DNA of 64,000 nucleotides from Variovorax boronicumulans (GTDB taxonomy: Bacteria; Pseudomonadota; Gammaproteobacteria; Burkholderiales; Burkholderiaceae_C), in contig NZ_JARXVG010000004.1 of NCBI RefSeq assembly GCF_029892485.1, positions 62,001 to 126,000 of the forward strand, read 5' to 3'. Positions 27,597-37,455 of the stretch are shown one piece after another; position 1 is the first letter of the stretch, and the number at the start of each line of letters is the position of its first letter. Position numbers and translations under genes: made by a program. A model generated the notes under the pieces. It ran no database searches, was not told the origin of the DNA, and was given only the letters and a program-made list of their open reading frames with translations.

Positions 27597-29405
27597 ATGC
27601 ACATCCTCTGGACCTACCTGAGGCCGCACGCGCGCCTCGCACTGCTCGCCCTGCTGCTGGCGGGCATCAGCCAAGTTTTGGCGCTGGTCGACCCGATCAT
27701 CTTCGGCAAGATCATCGACCAGTACGCCATCCACCGCGACGGCAAGACCGAGGAAGAACTGGTCTCCGGCGTGCTGCGCCTGCTGGCGCTCGCCGTCGCA
27801 TTGGCCATCGCATCGCGGCTCGCGAAAGCGCTGCAGGAATACATCACGCGGCTGGTGGTGCAGAAGTTCGGCACGCAGATCTTCAACGACGGCCTGCGCC
27901 AGGTGCTGCGCCTGAAGTTTCCCGAGTTCGAGGACCTGCGCAGCGGCGAGACGCTCTCGATGCTGCAGAAGGTGCGCGCGGACAGCGAGCGCTTCATCAA
28001 CGCCTTCATCAACACCGCGTTCGCGGCCATCGTGGGCATCGGGTTTCTGGTCTGGTACGCGGTGACCAAGCACTGGCTGCTGGTGCCGGTGTTCCTCATC
28101 GGCGTGCTGGTGCTGGGCGGGCTTACCGGATTGCTGAGCCGCGAGATCAAGAGCCAGCAGCGCTCGATCACGCGCGAGACGAACCGCAACTCGGGCTTCA
28201 TCACCGAGTCGCTGCGCAACATCGAGCTCATCAAGAGCCTGGGGCTGACCTTTCCCGAGATACGGCGGCTGCAGGCGCAGACCACGCGCATCTTCGCGCT
28301 GGAGATGCAGAAGGTGAAGCGCATCCGGCTCTTGTCTTTTCTGCAAGGCACGACGCTAAGCCTCTTGAAACTGGCGGTGCTGTTCGCGCTCTTGTGGCTG
28401 ATCTTTCGCGACGTGCTGAGCACGGGCGAGCTGATCGCGATGCAGTTCATCTCGGTCGCGATCTTTGCGCCGCTGCAGGAGCTGGGCAACATCATCGTGG
28501 CGTACCGCGAGGCCGAGGCGTCGCTCCTGAACTTCGAGGCGCTGATGCAGAAACCGATCGAGCGGCGGCCCGAGTCGCCGATCAGCATCGGGCCGGTCAC
28601 GCACCTGCGCTTTGCGGACGTGAGCTTTCGCCACAAGGGCGCGACGGAGAACGCGCTGGACGATGTGTCGTTCGAGGCGGGGCTCGGCGACACCATTGCT
28701 TTCGTCGGGCCTTCGGGCTCGGGCAAGTCGACGCTCGTGAAGCTGCTGGTGGGCCTGTACACGCCCGCGAGCGGCGAGGTGTTCTACAACGACATCTCCA
28801 CGCGCGACCTGCGCTACAACCAGGCGCGCCGGCAGATCGGCTTCGTGACGCAGGAGACGCATCTCTTCGCGGGCACGATCCGAGAGAACCTGCAGCTCGT
28901 GAAGCCCGATGCGACGGACGAAGAGATCCTCGAAGCCATGCGGCAGGCCTCGTGCGCGTACCTGGCCGAGAAGTCGCCCGAGGGGCTGGACACGCCCATC
29001 GGCGAGCGCGGCATGAAGCTCTCTGGCGGCGAGAAGCAGCGGCTGTCGATCGCGCGGGCGCTGGTGCGGGAGCCGCGCCTCCTGATCTTCGACGAGGCCA
29101 CCTCAGCGCTCGACTCGCTCACCGAAGAACAGATCACCGCCACGGTGCGCGAGATCTCGGCGCGCAGCACGCAGATCACCATCCTCATCGCGCACCGGCT
29201 CTCGACGATCATGCATGCGGGCACGATCCACGTGCTGGAGAAAGGCCGCATCGTGGAGAGCGGCACGCATGCGGCGCTGCTCGAAGGCAAGGGGTTGTAC
29301 TACGCGATGTGGCGTCAGCAGATCGGCGAGCGGCCGGTGCCGCGCGTGCAGGACGCCGAGCCCGTTGCCCTTGCCGAACCGCCCGGCGAGGCCGAGTCCG
29401 CCTGA
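27597..29405 (+). CDS. ABC exporter, fused permease-ATPase
   Basis: A 602-residue half-transporter with an N-terminal six-helix membrane domain (about 1-310) and a C-terminal ATPase. Walker A is GPSGSGKST, the signature LSGGEKQRLS, Walker B LLIFDEATSALD and the H-loop IAHRLST. It resembles MsbA/lipid-and-drug exporters and would act as a dimer. It stands alone after a family C repeat, so substrate cannot be judged from neighbours. Confidence 0.85.
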   Translation: MHILWTYLRPHARLALLALLLAGISQVLALVDPIIFGKIIDQYAIHRDGKTEEELVSGVLRLLALAVALAIASRLAKALQEYITRLVVQKFGTQIFNDGLRQVLRLKFPEFEDLRSGETLSMLQKVRADSERFINAFINTAFAAIVGIGFLVWYAVTKHWLLVPVFLIGVLVLGGLTGLLSREIKSQQRSITRETNRNSGFITESLRNIELIKSLGLTFPEIRRLQAQTTRIFALEMQKVKRIRLLSFLQGTTLSLLKLAVLFALLWLIFRDVLSTGELIAMQFISVAIFAPLQELGNIIVAYREAEASLLNFEALMQKPIERRPESPISIGPVTHLRFADVSFRHKGATENALDDVSFEAGLGDTIAFVGPSGSGKSTLVKLLVGLYTPASGEVFYNDISTRDLRYNQARRQIGFVTQETHLFAGTIRENLQLVKPDATDEEILEAMRQASCAYLAEKSPEGLDTPIGERGMKLSGGEKQRLSIARALVREPRLLIFDEATSALDSLTEEQITATVREISARSTQITILIAHRLSTIMHAGTIHVLEKGRIVESGTHAALLEGKGLYYAMWRQQIGERPVPRVQDAEPVALAEPPGEAESA

Positions 29406-29414
29406 CGCACAGCG

Positions 29415-30758
29415 TCAGCGCTGCGATGCCGGCGGCCCGGACGATTTCGGCGGCTTCGGCGCCGGCTTCTTCTCGGGCTCGCCGCCGCCGAACATCTTTT
29501 CCACCTGCTGCCCAATGCGCGCACCGATGGCGGTGCCCACGCCCGGCAGCACCGCGCTGCCCACAGCCGCGCCTGCGAGCGCGCCACCGGTCAGCGACAC
29601 CTCGGGGTCGCTCACGGTGCCGCCGATCTTCAGCGGCACGCCGACCACGCCGTCGACCAGATCCACCGCGATGTCGCCTTCCATCTTGCGATTGAAGAGC
29701 CGCAGGTTGCCGCTCGCGGTGAGCACGCCGGAGCGCGCCTTGAGGTTGGTGTAGCGCATCACGGTGCCGTCCTCGGTGCCCTGGGTGTCGAGCGTGCCGG
29801 TGAGTTCGTCCAGCGGCGTGGTGCCGCCGCGGCTGATGCCGACGGTGCTCACGGCCTTGACGATGTCCAGCTTGGTGAGCGTGGCGGGCTTGACGGTGAA
29901 GGTGGTGCGGGTGTGCAACGCGCGCATGAACTCGCCCACTTCCCCGGCTTCGACCGTGAGCGTGGTGTGGCCCGAGACCTTGCCGGCCACCGACGCGCGG
30001 CGGTCGAAGGCCTGCACCAGCCCCTGGATATCCACCTCGCGCGGATCGAGTTCGGCCGAGATGCGAAGCTTGCCGCCGGCCGGCATCTCGAACACGGTGA
30101 CACCGTTCCACGTGCCGCCGCCCACGTCGATGCGGGTGCGCCAGCGGTCCTGCCCGGCTTCGCGGTCCAGCCGCAGGCGGGCCGGTGGCGACGCACCGGC
30201 GCGCTCCACGCGGGCCTGGCGCGGACGCCAACCCGTGTCGAAGGCGATCTCGCCGTCGTAGCCGAGCGCGATGTCGCGCCGGTCGATCCACACCACGTCG
30301 CGCCACCGCAGCTGTTCCAGCGGAATGGCCGCCAGCGTCCAGGGCGCGGGCAGCGCAATGACGTTGCGGCCCTCCTGCGGCTTGGGGCCCTTGCCGCGGA
30401 AGGCGCGCACCGACTCGCGCGGCAGCACCAGGCTTTGGATCTCCAGCTCGTCCACGGCAATGACGCGGTGCAGCAGCTCCGGGAGCTTGAGTTGCGCCGA
30501 GACGCGGCGCAGGGTGATCGGACGCGGCTGGTCGGTGGCGATGTCCGAGAGCACGAGCACCGGGGTCGGCAGCAGCGCCCAGTGGGCGCCGCCGACCTTG
30601 AGACCGACGCCGAAGCGCTGTTCGAATGCCTCGGAAATGCGCACGGCCACCTGCTCGTCGCTGGGCAGGCGCGAGCTCACGAACAGCACCAGCGCGCCGG
30701 CGCCCAGCAACAGAGCTGCGGCAATGCCGAGGAGCCAACGTCGAACGGGATGCTTCAT
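29415..30758 (-). CDS. AsmA-like family protein
   Basis: A 447-residue envelope protein with an N-terminal membrane anchor (about 8-28) followed by a long beta-rich periplasmic region. VAVDLVDGVVGVPLKIGGTV near the C-terminus resembles the AsmA C-terminal module, followed by a Gly/Ala-rich helical hairpin and a Pro/Lys-rich tail. AsmA-like proteins are implicated in phospholipid transport to the outer membrane. It converges on the ABC exporter gene with a 9-bp gap. Confidence 0.75.
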   Translation of the reverse strand: MKHPVRRWLLGIAAALLLGAGALVLFVSSRLPSDEQVAVRISEAFEQRFGVGLKVGGAHWALLPTPVLVLSDIATDQPRPITLRRVSAQLKLPELLHRVIAVDELEIQSLVLPRESVRAFRGKGPKPQEGRNVIALPAPWTLAAIPLEQLRWRDVVWIDRRDIALGYDGEIAFDTGWRPRQARVERAGASPPARLRLDREAGQDRWRTRIDVGGGTWNGVTVFEMPAGGKLRISAELDPREVDIQGLVQAFDRRASVAGKVSGHTTLTVEAGEVGEFMRALHTRTTFTVKPATLTKLDIVKAVSTVGISRGGTTPLDELTGTLDTQGTEDGTVMRYTNLKARSGVLTASGNLRLFNRKMEGDIAVDLVDGVVGVPLKIGGTVSDPEVSLTGGALAGAAVGSAVLPGVGTAIGARIGQQVEKMFGGGEPEKKPAPKPPKSSGPPASQR

Positions 30759-30844
30759 CGGCCCAAGTTAGCACGCAAAGGCGACTGCGGTTGTCAGCCG
30801 CCGTCGCTATAGTTTCCCGAACCCCCTGTACCGGAGACAAACGA

Positions 30845-31267
30845 ATGCGTATCTGGAAGAAAGACATCTCGGTCGAAGAACTGACCCGCAACCACGTCGG
30901 CACGGCCGTGTCCACGCTGGGCATGGAGTTCCTGGAGGTGGGCGACGACTTCATCCGCGCCCGCGTGCCGGTCGACGAACGCACCCGCCAGCCCTACGGG
31001 ATCCTGCACGGCGGCGTGTCGGTGGTGCTGGCCGAGACGCTGGGCTCCTGCGGCGCGCACTACTCGGCCCCCGAAGGCGATCGCGCCGTGGGCCTGGACA
31101 TCAACGCGAACCACATCCGCTCGGTCACCAGCGGCTGGGTCATCGGCACCGCGCGGCCGGTGCACCGGGGGCGCAGCACGCAGGTATGGCAGATCGACCT
31201 GACGAACGAGGCCGGCGAGCTGACCTGCGTGTCGCGGATCACGATGGCGGTACTGCAGCCGCGCTGA
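30845..31267 (+). CDS. Hotdog-fold acyl-CoA thioesterase (MenI/PaaI type)
   Basis: A 140-residue hotdog protein. GILHGGVSVVLAETLGS (52-68) carries the typical HGG turn and the catalytic Glu64, as in MenI/YdiI and PaaI thioesterases. ATG 30845 follows GGAGACAAACGA. It is a single gene between the divergent AsmA-like gene and an NCS2 permease. The exact thioester is unknown. Confidence 0.82.
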   Translation: MRIWKKDISVEELTRNHVGTAVSTLGMEFLEVGDDFIRARVPVDERTRQPYGILHGGVSVVLAETLGSCGAHYSAPEGDRAVGLDINANHIRSVTSGWVIGTARPVHRGRSTQVWQIDLTNEAGELTCVSRITMAVLQPR

Positions 31268-31376
31268 GCGGCGCGCGGCGGGCCGGATGCCTGCCGTTCC
31301 TTCTTCTCTGGCGGGTGTTCAGTGCGGGGTTCATCGACCACAATCACGCCCCATCGACAACAAGAGGAGACAAGAC

Positions 31377-32663
31377 ATGTTCAAGTGGACAGAAAGACCC
31401 GCGTCCGCGCTGGCCAACGGCGCGGTCATCGGCCCCGACGAGCGGCTGCCCTGGCTGCAGACCGGCGCGATGGGCATCCAGCACGTGATCGCGATGTTCG
31501 GCGCCACGGTGCTGGCGCCGATCCTCATGGGCTTCAGCCCCAACATCGCGATCCTGATGAGCGGCATCGGCACGCTGATCTTCTATTTCGTCACCGGCGG
31601 CAAGGTGCCCAGCTACCTGGGCTCGAGCTTCGCGTTCATCGGCGTGGTGATCGCGGCCAGCGGCTATGCGGGCAAGGGGCCGAACGCCAACATCGCGGTG
31701 GCGCTGGGCGGCATCGTGGCCTGCGGGGTGGTCTACATCCTCATCGGGGCGCTGGTGCAGGCCATCGGCACGGGCTGGATCGAGCGCTTCATGCCGCCCG
31801 TGGTCACGGGCGCCGTGGTGGCGGTGATCGGGCTCAACCTGGCGGCCGTGCCGATCAAGAACATGGCGGCCAGCAATTTCGATTCGTGGATGCAGGCCGT
31901 GACCTTCCTCTGTGTGGGGCTGGTGGCGGTGTTCGCGCGGGGCATGCTGCAGCGCCTTCTGATCCTGGTCGGGCTGATCCTGGCCACGGTCGTCTATGCG
32001 GTGCTCACGAACATCCTGGGCATGGGCAAGCCGGTGGACCTGAGCGGCATCGCCAACGCGGCCTGGTTCGGCCTGCCGACCTTCACCACGCCGGTGTTCA
32101 CCGCCAACGCAATGCTGCTGATCGCGCCCGTGGCAATCATCCTCGTGGCGGAAAACCTCGGCCACCTGAAGGCGGTGACGGCCATGACCGGCCGCAACCT
32201 CGACCCCTACATGGGCCGCGCCTTCATCGGCGACGGCATCGCCACGGTGGTGAGCGGCGCAGCAGGCGGCACGGGCGTGACCACCTATGCCGAGAACATC
32301 GGCGTGATGGCGGCCACGCGCATCTACTCGACGGCGGTGTTCGTGGTGGCGGCCGTCATTGCGCTGGTGCTGGGCTTCAGCCCCAAGTTCGGCGCGCTGA
32401 TCCAGGCGATTCCGCTGCCGGTGATGGGCGGCGTGAGCATCGTGGTGTTCGGGCTGATCGCCATCGCGGGCGCCAAGATCTGGGTCGACAACAAGGTCGA
32501 CTTCTCGCAGAACAAGAACCTGATCGTGGCGGCGATCACGCTGATCATCGGCACGGGCGACTTCACGCTGAAGTTCGGCGACTTCGCGCTGGGCGGCATC
32601 GGGACTGCGACTTTCGGGGCGATCATCCTCTACGCACTGCTGGGCAGATCGCGCAACGCCTGA
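31377..32663 (+). CDS. NCS2 family nucleobase permease (uracil/xanthine type)
   Basis: A 428-residue permease with about 12-14 hydrophobic segments. AENLGHLKAV and GGTGVTTYAENIGVMA are the NCS2 substrate-site motifs, closest in style to the UraA/RutG uracil group. AGGAGACAAGAC precedes ATG 31377. No nucleobase catabolic genes adjoin it, so it is probably a housekeeping salvage importer. Confidence 0.88.
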   Translation: MFKWTERPASALANGAVIGPDERLPWLQTGAMGIQHVIAMFGATVLAPILMGFSPNIAILMSGIGTLIFYFVTGGKVPSYLGSSFAFIGVVIAASGYAGKGPNANIAVALGGIVACGVVYILIGALVQAIGTGWIERFMPPVVTGAVVAVIGLNLAAVPIKNMAASNFDSWMQAVTFLCVGLVAVFARGMLQRLLILVGLILATVVYAVLTNILGMGKPVDLSGIANAAWFGLPTFTTPVFTANAMLLIAPVAIILVAENLGHLKAVTAMTGRNLDPYMGRAFIGDGIATVVSGAAGGTGVTTYAENIGVMAATRIYSTAVFVVAAVIALVLGFSPKFGALIQAIPLPVMGGVSIVVFGLIAIAGAKIWVDNKVDFSQNKNLIVAAITLIIGTGDFTLKFGDFALGGIGTATFGAIILYALLGRSRNA

Positions 32664-32784
32664 GCTTTCGAAAGTGAAACGTCGTGCAAGAAGTGTTGTC
32701 CAGAGCGGTTGAAGACAGGGCCGGTCACCGGCCGGAAGCCCGCGCCCGTTAGACTCCAACGCTTTTCGCACCGACGTTTTCCCA

Positions 32785-33558
32785 ATGGCCGATGTCTCCG
32801 CCGCGCGCACCAAGGCGGTTTTCGAATTCAAGAGCGCCACGCTGCCGCTGATCGCAGTGATCCTCAAGACGTCCAACCTGGACGTGCTGGCCGAGGCGCT
32901 CGACGCCCAGTTGGCCGACTCGCCCGATTTCTTCGAGCAGGAGCCGGTGGTGATCGACCTCTCGCAGCTGCCCGAGCACGACGAGGAAGGCGAAGCCACC
33001 GCCCAGCTGGACTTTGCGGCCCTGCGCAGCCTGCTGGCGCGCCACCAGACCCAGCCGATTGCGGTGCGCGGCGGCAATGCCGCCCAGAACGCCGCGGCGC
33101 GCGAGGCCGGCCTTTCGGTGGCTGCCATGCCCGCAGCGCCCGCGCCCCGGGCCCCCGCCCCGCCGGCCGAGGCCCCGGCCGCGACGCAAGCCCCCCAGAT
33201 CGTGCGCGAAGTGCCGGTGCCGGCCAACGGCACCCTGTTGATCGACAAGCCGCTGCGCTCGGGCCAGCAGGTCTACGCCCGAGGCGGCGACGTGGTGGTG
33301 ACGGCCGTGGTCAGCTTCGGCGCCGAAGTCATCGCCGACGGCAACGTGCATGTGTACGCGCCGCTGCGCGGCAAGGCGATTGCGGGCGCGCGCGGCAACA
33401 CCGAGGCGCGCATCTTCTCGACCTGCATGGAAGCGCAGCTCGTGGCCATCGCCGGCATCTACCGCACCAACGAGGTGCCGCTGCCGGATGCGGTGCTGGG
33501 CAAGTCGGCGCAAGTGCGCCTCGACGGCAAAAAGCTAGTGATCGACGCGATCCCCTGA
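32785..33558 (+). CDS. minC: Septum site-determining protein MinC
   Basis: A 257-residue inhibitor of FtsZ assembly. The N-terminal domain (about 1-105) is followed by a Pro/Ala-rich linker (about 115-140) and the beta-helical C-terminal domain with GDVVVTAVVSFGAEVIADGN and the MinD-contact region RGNTEARIFSTCMEAQ. It is the first gene of minCDE; the upstream gap (32664-32784) contains a GGCCGGTCACCGGCC dyad but no clear terminator. Confidence 0.95.
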   Translation: MADVSAARTKAVFEFKSATLPLIAVILKTSNLDVLAEALDAQLADSPDFFEQEPVVIDLSQLPEHDEEGEATAQLDFAALRSLLARHQTQPIAVRGGNAAQNAAAREAGLSVAAMPAAPAPRAPAPPAEAPAATQAPQIVREVPVPANGTLLIDKPLRSGQQVYARGGDVVVTAVVSFGAEVIADGNVHVYAPLRGKAIAGARGNTEARIFSTCMEAQLVAIAGIYRTNEVPLPDAVLGKSAQVRLDGKKLVIDAIP

Positions 33559-33610
33559 CGGACGCGGCGCTCTGAAACCAACAACAGAATCGAAACAAGA
33601 AGGAATGGCC

Positions 33611-34426
33611 ATGGCCAAAATTGTGGTGGTGACCTCAGGCAAGGGTGGCGTCGGCAAGACGACCACGAGCGCCAGCTTCGCATCGGGCCTCGCGCTTGCG
33701 GGCAAGAAAACGGCCGTGATCGACTTCGACGTGGGCCTGCGCAATCTCGATCTGATCATGGGCTGCGAACGCCGCGTGGTGTATGACCTCATCAACGTGA
33801 TCCAGGGCGAGGCCAACCTGAGCCAGGCGCTCATCAAGGACAAGCAGTGCGACAACCTGTTCGTGCTGGCGGCCTCGCAGACGCGCGACAAGGAAGCGCT
33901 CACGCAGGAAGGCGTCGAGAAGATCCTCAGCGACCTGGCCGGGATGGACTTCGAATACATCATCTGCGACTCGCCCGCCGGCATCGAGACCGGCGCGATG
34001 ATGGCGATGCACTTCGCCGACGAGGCGCTGGTGGTGACCAACCCCGAGGTCTCCTCGGTGCGCGACTCGGACCGCATCCTGGGCATGCTCAGCAGCAAGA
34101 CCAAGCGGGCCAAGGACGGCAGCGAGCCGATCAAGGAGCACCTCTTGATCACCCGCTACAACCCGAACCGGGTGGCGGGCGGCCAGATGCTTTCGCTGGA
34201 AGACATCCAGGACATCCTGCGCATCAAGCTCATCGGCGTGATTCCCGAGTCGGAAAGCGTGCTGCATGCCTCGAACCAGGGCGTGCCCGCGATCCACGAC
34301 AAGGACACCGATGTGGCGCAGGCCTACAGCGACGTGGTGGCGCGGTTTCTCGGTGAAGAGAAGCCGATGCGCTTCGTCGACGCCGAGAAGCCGGGCTTCT
34401 TCAAGCGGATCTTCGGAGGCAAGTAG
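33611..34426 (+). CDS. minD: Septum site-determining ATPase MinD
   Basis: A 271-residue deviant-Walker ATPase with [10 protein letters not shown] (9-18), FDVGLRNLD and the switch segment [11 protein letters not shown]. The C-terminal membrane-targeting helix is [12 protein letters not shown] 33611 was chosen because AAGGA ends immediately before the alternative ATG at 33605, leaving no spacer. MinD recruits MinC to the membrane and oscillates with MinE. Confidence 0.96.
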   Translation: MAKIVVVTSGKGGVGKTTTSASFASGLALAGKKTAVIDFDVGLRNLDLIMGCERRVVYDLINVIQGEANLSQALIKDKQCDNLFVLAASQTRDKEALTQEGVEKILSDLAGMDFEYIICDSPAGIETGAMMAMHFADEALVVTNPEVSSVRDSDRILGMLSSKTKRAKDGSEPIKEHLLITRYNPNRVAGGQMLSLEDIQDILRIKLIGVIPESESVLHASNQGVPAIHDKDTDVAQAYSDVVARFLGEEKPMRFVDAEKPGFFKRIFGGK

Positions 34427-34428
34427 GC

Positions 34429-34701
34429 ATGTCGTTTCTCTCGTTCCTGCTTGGCGAGAAGAAGAAGACTGCGAGCGTTGCGAAAGAGCGCCTGCAGATC
34501 ATCCTCGCGCACGAGCGCTCCAGCCTCAGCGGCAAGAAGCGCCCCGACTATCTGCCCGAACTCCAGCGCGAGCTGGTGGCGGTGATTTCCAAGTACGTGT
34601 CGATCAATCCCGACGACATCAAGGTGCACCTGGAAACCCAGGACAACCTCGAAGTGCTCGACATCAAGATCGAGCTGCCCGACCCTGCGCCTGCGCGGTA
34701 G
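34429..34701 (+). CDS. minE: Cell division topological specificity factor MinE
   Basis: A 90-residue MinE. The N-terminal [19 protein letters not shown] is the membrane and anti-MinCD segment, and [11 protein letters not shown] is the MinD-contact helix. It starts 2 bases after minD. The final 38 bases overlap the 3' end of the convergent rhodanese gene. Confidence 0.95.
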   Translation: MSFLSFLLGEKKKTASVAKERLQIILAHERSSLSGKKRPDYLPELQRELVAVISKYVSINPDDIKVHLETQDNLEVLDIKIELPDPAPAR

Positions 34702-36313
34702 GAAAGAAACGAAAGCGCACCGACGGGTCTTGCAGCACCCGCTCGGCCAGCGCCCGCTCCCAGGCAAGGTAGTCGGCCCAGGCCGCATCGCGGCGCGGGC
34801 CGAACACGCGCATGACCGAGCCCCAGTCGTCGTCGAAAGGGGTGAGGAGCTGGGCCGGGACGAACGCAGTCGACAGCGGCCGTCCTGACGCCTTCCAGGC
34901 CTCGGTTCCACCCTGGAGCCAGGTGAACACCGCCCCCGATCCCGGCCAGCGCTGTTGCGCATCGCGCGCGACGCGGCGTGCGGCCGCGCCGTCGGGCGAG
35001 GTGAAGACCAGCGTGCGGCCCGTCGCGGCGTGCGAGGCCAGCGGACCCAGCGAAGCCGGCAGCATGTAGAGCGCGCCGGGCAGGTGGCCGCGTTCGTAGT
35101 CGAGGCTGGCGCCGACGTCGATCACCGTGACCGCGCCGTTCCTGCGCAGTTGCGCCAGTGCTTCGGGGTCCAGGGGTGGAGGTGCACTCGTCACCGTCGT
35201 TGCGGGCGCTGGCGGGACCTGTTCCGGCGACAGGGCGCCGTCGTACACAAATACCTCGGCCTGGTTGAGCTGCGTGAGCCAGAAGCTCGTGACCGCCGCG
35301 CGCAGGCGATGCGCCGGATCGTCGATCAGCACGATGCGGGCGCCACGCGTGCCCACGAGGTTCTCGAAATGCATGAACAACTGCCCGCCGGGCACCTGCT
35401 GCACCGTCGTGTCCGCGAAGGCCGTATCCGCGGTGGGACGCACATCGAAGATGTAGAGCGTGCGCGTGTCGTCGGTGCGCCAGCTGGCGAGTTGCGCGGC
35501 ATCGGCCACAGGAAGGGCGAAGCGCTCGAGCAGTTCGTCGGCGATGCGGCGCAGGACCTCGGGTGATTCCGGCGGCAATTCGTCCCCGGGTTCGGCGTTC
35601 TGCACCGTCGGTGCGCCTTGCAGGCCCCAGGCCATCACGCCGTCCTCCACGAACACTGCATCGGGCGCACGGCCCAGCAGCCGCAGCGTGGTGGCGCCGA
35701 TGATGCCGCGCGTGCGGCTGAAGCAGTTGATCGCCCAGACATGCTCCGCATCGCGAGACTCGAAGCGCTGTAGCGCGAGCTCGGTGCCGGCATGGCTGCG
35801 CGCGCCGGGCAGCGAAAGAAACTCGAATTCCGCGCGTGGCCGGGCATCGACCAGCGTGGTCGGCAGGCCTTCGCGCTGGCGTGCGCGCAGGGCGTCGATG
35901 GGAAGGGATGGTGTGCCGTAGTGCAGGCGTGCACGGTCGCCGAAGGCCTTGACCAGCGTGCCGTAGCCGTCGATGGCGGGCAGGCCCTCGCTCACCCATC
36001 GTTGAAGGCCGCCGTCAAGCGTGCGCACGTCCGTGTAGCCCAGGCGCGCGAGCAAGGCTGACGCGGCCTGCGCGGCACCGTCGGGCGCGTTGTAGTCGTC
36101 GTAGAGCACCACGTATGTGGAGCGCCGGGGCACCAGCGCGCCGATCGTCAGTTCGAGCCCGCTGAGCGGCGCGTTGCGCGCGAGGTTGGGATGGCGCTGC
36201 ACGAACCAGCGGGTTTCGCGCACATCGAGCAGTGAGAGTTCGGCCACGGGCTCGGCCAGCAGCAGGGCCTGCAGCTCGATGGGGGCAATGGGTTTCCTCG
36301 GCGTCCAGCTCAT
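34664..36313 (-). CDS. Multi-domain rhodanese (sulfurtransferase) protein
   Basis: A 549-residue protein built of about four rhodanese-like domains (about 10-115, 135-235, 270-385, 400-490). Each shows the LLDVR/LVDARPR/IFDVRP/VIDVG strand. Only domain 2 has an active-site cysteine (Cys197, NCFSRTRG); the corresponding loops of domains 1, 3 and 4 read [16 protein letters not shown] and [11 protein letters not shown] 36313 begins [13 protein letters not shown]; an upstream extension looks non-coding. It overlaps minE at its 3' end and is divergent from a desaturase gene. The sulfur acceptor is unknown. Confidence 0.8.
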   Translation of the reverse strand: MSWTPRKPIAPIELQALLLAEPVAELSLLDVRETRWFVQRHPNLARNAPLSGLELTIGALVPRRSTYVVLYDDYNAPDGAAQAASALLARLGYTDVRTLDGGLQRWVSEGLPAIDGYGTLVKAFGDRARLHYGTPSLPIDALRARQREGLPTTLVDARPRAEFEFLSLPGARSHAGTELALQRFESRDAEHVWAINCFSRTRGIIGATTLRLLGRAPDAVFVEDGVMAWGLQGAPTVQNAEPGDELPPESPEVLRRIADELLERFALPVADAAQLASWRTDDTRTLYIFDVRPTADTAFADTTVQQVPGGQLFMHFENLVGTRGARIVLIDDPAHRLRAAVTSFWLTQLNQAEVFVYDGALSPEQVPPAPATTVTSAPPPLDPEALAQLRRNGAVTVIDVGASLDYERGHLPGALYMLPASLGPLASHAATGRTLVFTSPDGAAARRVARDAQQRWPGSGAVFTWLQGGTEAWKASGRPLSTAFVPAQLLTPFDDDWGSVMRVFGPRRDAAWADYLAWERALAERVLQDPSVRFRFFPTAQAQGRAARS

Positions 36314-36421
36314 GTCAGGGCACGGCGAGAAAAGGGGAAACGGGTGGTCATGAGGACGGCGAGGGTACGGCGCAGCGAAGCCGTCGAGCGTAGGCCGCAG
36401 CGGGCCGGCACGGAAACGAAA

Positions 36422-36445
36422 TTTCGCATCCATCCTTATGCGAAA
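36422..36445. promoter_or_regulatory. Inverted repeat between rhodanese and desaturase genes
   Basis: Perfect 8-bp arms TTTCGCAT and ATGCGAAA with an 8-bp spacer lie in the 191-bp divergent promoter region, about 60 bases before the desaturase start. This looks like a dimeric regulator site. No regulator gene adjoins it. Confidence 0.5.
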
Positions 36446-36504
36446 AACGCGCATGCAGACGGCTTCTTCATACCTAGGATCGCAGTCCTTTGAGTCGTCC
36501 GCCC

Positions 36505-37455
36505 ATGACATCGACTGCCCAACCATCCACCGCACCGACGCGCGCCCCGTCCGGCACGCGCCGCCCGCATTGGTGGTGGCACTACGAGGCGCCGACGCTG
36601 CTGCTCGCCGCCGCGCTGTACATCGCCTGGGCGGCGTTGCTGTGGTGGCATGCCGCGCTGCCGGGGTGGGCGCTGTTCCTGTTGGGCGCCTTTCTGGCGC
36701 AGCTGCATTCGTCGCTGCAGCACGAGAGCATCCACGCGATGCGCCACCTGCCGAAGTGGCTGCGCCATGCGGTGGTGTGGCCGCCGCTCAACCTGTGGCT
36801 GCCGTACCCGTTCTACAACCGCGGGCACAGTTCGCACCACGTCAATTTCCACCTCACGCATCCGGAACGCGACAACGAGAGCGCCTACCACTCGGCGCCC
36901 GCATGGGCGGGCTACGGACCGGTCTGGCGGTGGATCTACATGGCGAACCAGACGATCGCGTTCCGCGTCGTGCTGGGGCCTTTCCTGTGGCTGTGGAAGC
37001 TGGCGCATTTCGAATCCGCACAGCTGCTGTCGGGCAACTTCTCGCGGCTGCCGACCTGGGGCTGGCATGTGCTGAGCGTGGCCCCGGTGCTGTACTACGT
37101 GACGGTGATCTGCGGCATGGGGATCGGCGAGTACCTGCTGTACTTCGTCTATCCCGGGCTGATGCTGGGCTCGCTGCGCACCTTCACCGAGCACCGCTGG
37201 GCCGATACGCCGCACGAGCGCGTGGCCATCGTCGAGTCGAACCTGGTTTTCGGGCTGCTGTACCTGTTCAACAACCTGCACCACGTGCACCACCGCGCGC
37301 CGACGATGCCGTGGTACGAGATCCCGGTGTACTTCCGGCGGCACCGCGCGGAGGTGCTGGCTGCGAACGGCAATTTCTACTACCGGGGCTACGGCGAGAT
37401 CGTCAGGCGGCACCTGTTCAGGCCGGTGTTCACGCCGGTGCATCCGACGTGGTAG
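36505..37455 (+). CDS. Membrane fatty acid desaturase/hydroxylase
   Basis: A 316-residue di-iron membrane protein. Histidine clusters are HSSLQHESIH (68-77), RGHSSHHVNFHLTH (107-119) and NNLHHVHH near residue 260, the three-box pattern of the desaturase/hydroxylase superfamily. Hydrophobic helices flank them. ATG 36505 was preferred to TTG 36490; neither has a strong ribosome-binding site. It could equally be a carotenoid or alkane hydroxylase-type member. Its last 26 bases overlap the convergent WG-repeat gene. Confidence 0.82.
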   Translation: MTSTAQPSTAPTRAPSGTRRPHWWWHYEAPTLLLAAALYIAWAALLWWHAALPGWALFLLGAFLAQLHSSLQHESIHAMRHLPKWLRHAVVWPPLNLWLPYPFYNRGHSSHHVNFHLTHPERDNESAYHSAPAWAGYGPVWRWIYMANQTIAFRVVLGPFLWLWKLAHFESAQLLSGNFSRLPTWGWHVLSVAPVLYYVTVICGMGIGEYLLYFVYPGLMLGSLRTFTEHRWADTPHERVAIVESNLVFGLLYLFNNLHHVHHRAPTMPWYEIPVYFRRHRAEVLAANGNFYYRGYGEIVRRHLFRPVFTPVHPTW

